From a virus: 25,075 nucleotides of DNA. The stretch spans positions 1 to 25,075 of IMG/VR virus record IMGVR_UViG_3300010399_000217; one strand, given 5' to 3'. The first letter of the stretch is position 1; each line of letters begins with the position of its first letter. The translations under genes were made by a program, and so were the position numbers. The notes below the pieces were generated by a model. The model was not told the DNA's origin and did not search any database. It was given only the letters and a program-made list of their open reading frames with translations. Positions 21,430-25,075 of this stretch are shown here, in pieces.

Positions 21430-22078
21430 AATATCGAGGTAACCAATTCTTCTCTATGTTGGGGAATTGAATAGGACACTGAAGCGTCGAATAGCCACCG
21501 TCGAGACGTTCATTCCAGTATTCCTTGCGGCCTACGTACATGAACGCATCGACGATGTGGAGCTTCTCAGATGTTTCCTTGGCCCGCCATCCCTGCAGGG
21601 CGCGAGGGAGAGGTTTACCATTGACGGTCTTCCAAGGTCCACGAGCCTTCTCGTGGTAGGGGAGCAGGAGCTTCACCCTTTTACGTTTGTATTGTATTGT
21701 ATTTTGGTATGCGTTGTCAAGAGAAACTAACAAGTCCGGGGTAACTAAATGAAGCTGCCCCTTGATCTTGGCCTTGGGGAGTGAGGAATAGTCCCCAGTT
21801 TCCGCATGTAGTGGAACAGCCTGACCAGAGGGGCAGTCATGAAAGAATTCAAACCCCTGCATAGTGAATACAGTGGGGTAATTATTATAGCCCGGGAATA
21901 GCGTCGGACCATACTTGAGCATCTTGGGAAACAACAGATGCTTGGACATGTGCCCATCACAGACGAATAGCCTTAGCCGTTGGTATTCAAACAGCGAAGC
22001 TGCGTCAGGGGTGTGACGGACACGGTAGTCCATGTAATGAATGATTGTGAGATTGGGGGCTTTGAGGAGGGCTCGCAT
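21383..22078 (-). CDS. Gamma-glutamylcyclotransferase-like (AIG2-type) protein
   Basis: 231 residues from ATG 22078, which has GGAG 6 bases upstream; the open frame extends to 22135 but would include a strong hairpin. The order RLFVCDGHMSKH (compare YGTLM), IKGQLHLVTPDLLVSLDNAY (compare GxLYxVTPExLxxLD) with QYKRKRVKLLL, and AFMYVG matches the GGCT/AIG2 fold. The usual catalytic Glu in the LDxxE position is Tyr here (LDNAY 120-124), and the glycine-rich substrate loop is altered, so classic cyclotransferase activity is doubtful. In other phages such genes sit with amidoligase and class II amidotransferase genes that may modify peptides or proteins. The next gene upstream has an amidotransferase-like N-terminus. 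Assigned by pattern only. Confidence 0.6.
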   Translation of the reverse strand: MRALLKAPNLTIIHYMDYRVRHTPDAASLFEYQRLRLFVCDGHMSKHLLFPKMLKYGPTLFPGYNNYPTVFTMQGFEFFHDCPSGQAVPLHAETGDYSSLPKAKIKGQLHLVTPDLLVSLDNAYQNTIQYKRKRVKLLLPYHEKARGPWKTVNGKPLPRALQGWRAKETSEKLHIVDAFMYVGRKEYWNERLDGGYSTLQCPIQFPNIEKNWLPRYYEYTRTFEAAQRGDR

Positions 22079-22098
22079 GTTCATCTCCATAAGGGAAT

Positions 22099-22130
22099 CC
22101 CGGCGGGATGCCGGACAAGGTCCCGCCGGG
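22099..22130 (-). other. Perfect 10-bp inverted repeat in the leader
   Basis: CCCGGCGGGA (22099-22108) and TCCCGCCGGG (22121-22130) flank 12 bases, very GC-rich. It lies 21 bases upstream of the start at 22078, with no T-tract on either side. It may be an RNA-processing site or a barrier to 3' exonucleases. Confidence 0.65.
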
Positions 22131-22135
22131 TCCAC

Positions 22136-22168
22136 TAGCTAGGTGGGAAAGGAGAAGGTTCCTAGCTA
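22136..22168 (-). other. 8-bp inverted repeat directly after a stop codon
   Basis: TAGCTAGG (22136-22143) and CCTAGCTA (22161-22168) flank 17 bases, beginning 2 bases past the stop of the upstream gene. With the GC-rich repeat at 22099-22130 it forms a tandem pair in one spacer. Confidence 0.55.
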
Positions 22169-22169
22169 A

Positions 22170-23693
22170 TTACTTCCAATTACCCCAGCCGCCGGTGCCG
22201 GTCTTCGACTGTTCGATAACGGTAACCTCGACGTCAGAGGTCTTGGTGGTGACGGCCTTGGGAGTGGTCGCCGCCAAAGCGAGTTCGGCGTTGATCGCTC
22301 GACGCCGGTATTCAAGCAGCATATGGAAGCCGCCCTTGCCGTTCTCCTGCATGTACTGCGCCAGGTCTTCGGGAAGCCAAGCATCGGGACGCTTGGAATC
22401 GACGCCGAACTGGAGCGACCACTGCGGGTACTTGCTCTCGGCCTTCTGGATATCGATCGGCGAAGGAATGTCCTTACCCTGCCGGTCGGTAATCCTCAGT
22501 ATAGTAGCATTGCTCCGATCCTTCTCGTCCTTGGTAAGGACCATCAGGTTCGCTTCCGCCGCGATCTGGCCGCCGGATTTCACCGGGACCACCGGACGAG
22601 GTGCGCTGTCGCGCATGTCCTTCGGCGTCTTGTCCTTCTGCTGCTGCTCGAGGCGTTCCTTCAGCTCGGGCAGGTTCTGCGCCTTCGACGGGTAGTCGAC
22701 GACCCAATAGCGGAAGTTCGGCTGATCCCAGCCCTCGGGCATTGAATGACCACACTGGGTCATACGCTTGACGAGGTTCTTCCGGTCCTTGTAGGACAGA
22801 CCGGTCGGGATGTACTCCCAATGACCCGCCGGCGGAGGGACCTTCGACAGGTCCGTACGCTGGGGATCATTGAGAGGTGCAGGGGGAGCATCAATCTTGG
22901 TATCCGGCTGGGTAGCCGGGGGGAGTTCCGGCGGAGCCGCCGGCTTGGTCTCGACAGGCGGCGGATCGACAGGCAATGCCGGCCCAGACGCCTTGGTGTC
23001 CTTGTAGTTGAACCATCCCTTGCCGGCGTCGGGCTTGACGGACTTCACATCCGATTGACCCGATGCCTTTGGCGCCTCTTCCTTGTACCCGAGGGTATTG
23101 GATACCGCCCCCCAGGGGAAGACGGAACCGAGGGTGTTCTTGCCCAACCAAATCGGGTCACCCACCGGTGGAAAGAAGCAATAGACACCACGCTCGCCGA
23201 TCCTGACCATGATTTGGTCGACAAAGGTAGGGTCTTTGATCTCGTCCAGAAATTTGGCGAGATTGCCGCCAGAGTATTTAACGAACTTGTTGAGGTTCGG
23301 TTGCATGATCTTCTTGGCGAAGTTAGCTTCCGGAGTAATGCCGGCCTCGACGAGTGTTGGAAACTCGCCTTCGATGCCGTAGGACATCAGCACGTCAGCT
23401 TCCCTGCCTTCCATCGTGAGATCGAAGGGCTGCAGGAACTTCTCTTCGACCTTGTCCAGCTTGGAGAAGGTCAACAGGATACGGTGATCCGTGTACGCCT
23501 TCAACAACTCGGCCACTTGGTCGAGCGACGCGCCGGTGTCGGACCGATCCGTAATCAGGACTGGCTGCGCATCCTTCATAGCCTGGATGGCATAGCCACC
23601 GCAGCTATTAAAGGTTGCTACCACGCTCCTGATGTATTGCTCCGGGATATCCTTGTTGGGTTCCCGGACGATGATCACAGTTTTCTCAGACAT
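22170..23693 (-). CDS. Large hypothetical protein with amidotransferase-like N-terminal domain
   Basis: 507 residues. The first ~220 follow the layout of phage class II glutamine amidotransferase (Ntn-hydrolase) domains: TVIIVREPNKDIPEQYI, FNSCGGYAI, DHRILLTFSKL, QPFDL and VLMSYGIEGEF stand where those proteins have the first strand, NxDGxG, the FR(x)ATHG strand, HPF and HNG segments. The catalytic N-terminal Cys is absent (MSEK), so it is degenerate or uses another nucleophile. A Pro/Ala/Lys linker (about 221-290) leads to a second domain with HWEYIPTGLSYKDRKNLVKR and a C-terminal GTGGWGNWK. The composition is GC-richer than the middle of the window. It is probably an early protein; the amidotransferase reading is tentative and no function is claimed for the C-terminal half. 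Confidence 0.6.
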   Translation of the reverse strand: MSEKTVIIVREPNKDIPEQYIRSVVATFNSCGGYAIQAMKDAQPVLITDRSDTGASLDQVAELLKAYTDHRILLTFSKLDKVEEKFLQPFDLTMEGREADVLMSYGIEGEFPTLVEAGITPEANFAKKIMQPNLNKFVKYSGGNLAKFLDEIKDPTFVDQIMVRIGERGVYCFFPPVGDPIWLGKNTLGSVFPWGAVSNTLGYKEEAPKASGQSDVKSVKPDAGKGWFNYKDTKASGPALPVDPPPVETKPAAPPELPPATQPDTKIDAPPAPLNDPQRTDLSKVPPPAGHWEYIPTGLSYKDRKNLVKRMTQCGHSMPEGWDQPNFRYWVVDYPSKAQNLPELKERLEQQQKDKTPKDMRDSAPRPVVPVKSGGQIAAEANLMVLTKDEKDRSNATILRITDRQGKDIPSPIDIQKAESKYPQWSLQFGVDSKRPDAWLPEDLAQYMQENGKGGFHMLLEYRRRAINAELALAATTPKAVTTKTSDVEVTVIEQSKTGTGGWGNWK

Positions 23694-23737
23694 GTCTTCG
23701 TCTTCCCTTCTGATTGGAGACTAACAATGTTCCAGCG

Positions 23738-24274
23738 TTAGCCGGTCTTCTTCAGGGCCAGAGCCTTAGCTCCGAACCTCTTCGCTGCGTCGACGACGTT
23801 CGAAACGCCAGATTTCTCGTCGTTCGTGGTACTCGGGGGGTCACCCCAGGCTGGCTTCTCTTGTCCGGGGGTGTTAACCCCGTGGGCTCGGCGTATCTTG
23901 ATAGCCTTCTTGACTTGCTCGGGAGTAAGAACAGGAAGGAGATCAGGGATATGATGCGTCTTGGCAATCATCCGGTAAACCGAATTGACCTCTTCACGCG
24001 TCACCTTTCCTGCAAGCCAGAGTTCTTCGAAACCGTCGGTGAGTATGTCTGCCACCGATTGCTTGACGAAGGCTTGGCGCTCTGCCTTCTTCTTCTTGCC
24101 CATGGCAAGTCCCCTTTGTATCCGGATACTTCTCCGGTGTTCGAGGTAGGCTTTGACCGATGCCCGTCGGTCATAGATGAAGAACCCGATAGCTGCCAGC
24201 ACACCCAGCGTTGTGATCGCTGTGAGCGCAGTAACTCCGGGGTTGTCGACCATTACGTTTATCCAGTGTTCCAC
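23738..24274 (-). CDS. Single-span membrane protein with charged cytoplasmic domain
   Basis: 178 residues from a GTG at 24274, 7 bases after AGGAG; an ATG at 24289 lies before that site and is less likely. One transmembrane helix (PGVTALTAITTLGVLAAIGF, about residues 12-31) is followed by a basic stretch (YDRRASVKAYLEHRRSIRIQ) that predicts the tail stays inside. A conspicuous internal start, MGKKKKAERQAF at 24103, could give a soluble 121-residue form. The C-terminal region is helical with a proline-rich segment. No family recognised; position among early genes suggests host takeover or superinfection functions, but this is inference. Confidence 0.7.
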   Translation of the reverse strand: MEHWINVMVDNPGVTALTAITTLGVLAAIGFFIYDRRASVKAYLEHRRSIRIQRGLAMGKKKKAERQAFVKQSVADILTDGFEELWLAGKVTREEVNSVYRMIAKTHHIPDLLPVLTPEQVKKAIKIRRAHGVNTPGQEKPAWGDPPSTTNDEKSGVSNVVDAAKRFGAKALALKKTG

Positions 24275-24302
24275 ATTGGCTCTCCTCATGGTCACAACGG
24301 AA

Positions 24303-24343
24303 AAAGCCCCCGCCAACCGAGGGGACCGGTCGACGAGGGCTTT
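24303..24343 (-). terminator. Rho-independent terminator, leftward
   Basis: AAAGCCC (24337-24343 read on the minus strand) pairs with GGGCTTT (24303-24309) around a GC-rich interior and is followed by a run of five T. It separates the basic-protein gene at 24376-24873 from the membrane-protein gene and probably attenuates rather than abolishes readthrough, since no promoter is visible before 24274. Confidence 0.7.
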
Positions 24344-24344
24344 A

Positions 24345-24368
24345 CCAGTAGGTTGGGCGACCTACTGG
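24345..24368 (-). other. Perfect 9-bp hairpin ahead of the terminator
   Basis: CCAGTAGGT (24345-24353) and ACCTACTGG (24360-24368) flank a 6-base loop. It starts 7 bases past the stop of the upstream gene and abuts the terminator stem, forming a tandem hairpin pair. Confidence 0.6.
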
Positions 24369-24375
24369 GGAGGAA

Positions 24376-24873
24376 TTAATATATTCCAGTCTCGGGAATG
24401 TTTGGGTGGTAATACTGACTAGGCTCCACCCAATCAATTGTGCCTGAGCACCATCGTTGGTACGCTCGATCTTTACTCTTGTATTCAATACTACGTCTGT
24501 AGGTATTACGACGAGGATCATACTCTAGTACGCAACATCTTTCGGGATTGAGTTGGAAGTACATGCGCGCCCGAAGCCATGCATCATCCACCAATCGGAA
24601 GTACATCCACTTCGGGCACGCTTCTTCGATTTCATGCTTCAAAGCCTGCGCTTCTTTGCGAGGTTCATTACTGTTATAGTGCATCATCTCCCGCATATCT
24701 ACGAGACCGTGCTTAAGAGACGTAGCAGCGTTCTTATACCACTGCATAATCTCCCTATTGGGAGGCATACCCACATTTATGCGCTCAGAAGAAAACTTCT
24801 TCATCACACCACGGGCTCTTGCCCGGTAGGTCTTCACCTTCAGACGCTTGGCCGTTAACCATCTCTTTGCCAT
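24376..24873 (-). CDS. Basic hypothetical protein
   Basis: 165 residues; the ATG follows GGAAGGGGAAACTCC. It starts MAKRWLTAKRLKVKTYRARA, strongly basic, followed by helical regions and a C-terminal part rich in Trp, Tyr and Arg (RCCVLEYDPRRNTYRRSIEY). No motif is recognised. A full sigma-70-type promoter stands 28 bases upstream and a terminator follows, so it forms its own transcription unit. Small basic early proteins often bind host factors or nucleic acid; that is only a possibility here. Confidence 0.75.
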   Translation of the reverse strand: MAKRWLTAKRLKVKTYRARARGVMKKFSSERINVGMPPNREIMQWYKNAATSLKHGLVDMREMMHYNSNEPRKEAQALKHEIEEACPKWMYFRLVDDAWLRARMYFQLNPERCCVLEYDPRRNTYRRSIEYKSKDRAYQRWCSGTIDWVEPSQYYHPNIPETGIY

Positions 24874-24900
24874 CGGAGTTTCCCCTTCCGATTATTATTA

Positions 24901-24929
24901 ATCATCGCATGCTTTGGAGCTTATGTCAA
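24901..24929 (-). promoter_or_regulatory. Sigma-70-type promoter
   Basis: On the minus strand TTGACA (complement of 24924-24929, 6/6), a 17-base spacer and GATGAT (complement of 24901-24906, 4/6), followed by an AT-rich start region and, 28 bases on, the ATG at 24873. It is the only space between the last two genes of the window and the best-placed promoter seen. Confidence 0.65.
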
Positions 24930-24943
24930 ATGAAGTCTAACCC

Positions 24944-25075
24944 TTACCTAGGCCAGTCGTCCATGAAACCGTCGATGTACAGGCCGTCGTCTTGAAGCAC
25001 CGACAAAATGGCGACGAACTGTTGGGCTGTCTGATTTAGGGGGTTCGCCCATAGCGACGCGTACGGGACTGGGTC
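24944..25075 (-). CDS. C-terminal fragment of an unidentified gene, cut by the window edge
   Basis: The minus-strand frame entering at 25075 stays open for 43 codons and ends at TAA 24944. The visible C-terminus contains SLWANPLNQTAQQFVAILSV and ends DGFMDDWPR. Composition and length of the open frame support a real coding end, and the promoter of the next gene lies immediately downstream. Too little is visible to assign a function. Confidence 0.65.
   Translation of the reverse strand, partial: DPVPYASLWANPLNQTAQQFVAILSVLQDDGLYIDGFMDDWPR

Noticed and set aside
22746-23741. Long plus-strand frame of 331 codons
   Set aside because: It lies antisense to the 507-residue minus gene, has no ribosome-binding site and has an Arg/Leu/Gly-rich composition typical of the reverse complement of GC-rich coding DNA.
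23714-24379. Plus-strand frame of 221 codons
   Set aside because: Antisense to the membrane-protein gene, crosses the leftward terminator and has no supporting signals.
1-25075. CRISPR array, insertion sequence, integrase or attachment site
   Set aside because: No regularly spaced direct repeats, transposase or integrase motifs, or flanking duplications were seen.

Overview
The window is part of a tailed-bacteriophage genome, probably podovirus-like. It shows a block of very large helical virion proteins on the + strand and a compact replication module on the - strand: single-stranded DNA-binding protein, family A DNA polymerase, T7 gp4-like primase-helicase, PD-(D/E)XK exonuclease and endonuclease VII. 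Genes are packed with ATGA-type overlaps and Shine-Dalgarno sites, and three sites match bacterial sigma-70 promoters, so the host is a bacterium. I cannot name the host. No RNA polymerase, integrase, portal or capsid gene is visible here.

Layout. 1-7079 (+): the 3' end of the structural module, with a giant internal-virion-type protein cut by the left edge, a second helical protein, and a protein carrying a HExxH zinc-peptidase motif. 7104-7139: bidirectional terminator where the two transcription units converge. 7209-11882 (-): small genes, an HNH-like protein, endonuclease VII and exonuclease. About 11960-14030: roughly 2.1 kb with no credible protein gene, dense in nested hairpins, a pseudoknot, multi-branch junctions and tRNA T-arm-like hairpins. 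14031-24873 (-): SSB, polymerase, membrane peptide, metallophosphatase, helix-turn-helix protein, uracil-DNA glycosylase, primase-helicase, a gamma-glutamylcyclotransferase-like protein, a protein whose N-terminus resembles a class II amidotransferase, and membrane/basic proteins. 24944-25075 (-): 3' end of another gene.

How it fits together. Replication genes run leftward from promoters at or beyond the right edge and collide with the rightward structural unit near 7.1 kb. Primase-helicase, polymerase, SSB, exonuclease and endonuclease VII form a near-complete replication, recombination and DNA-resolution set; the uracil-DNA glycosylase and metallophosphatase are accessory. Several spacers in the leftward unit hold perfect 8-11 bp inverted repeats without T-tracts, most lying shortly before the next gene's ribosome-binding site. 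This looks like an RNA-processing design.

The most interesting object is the 2.1 kb structured region. It is best read as a giant leftward non-coding RNA, comparable in kind to the phage-associated GOLLD and ROOL RNAs but longer than I recall either being. It is flanked by a degenerate tRNA-like element and an 11-bp-stem minihelix. I could not compare it with any covariance model. Second in interest are several genes with unusual or missing start codons, including a 71-residue gene that appears to start at AUU behind a good ribosome-binding site.
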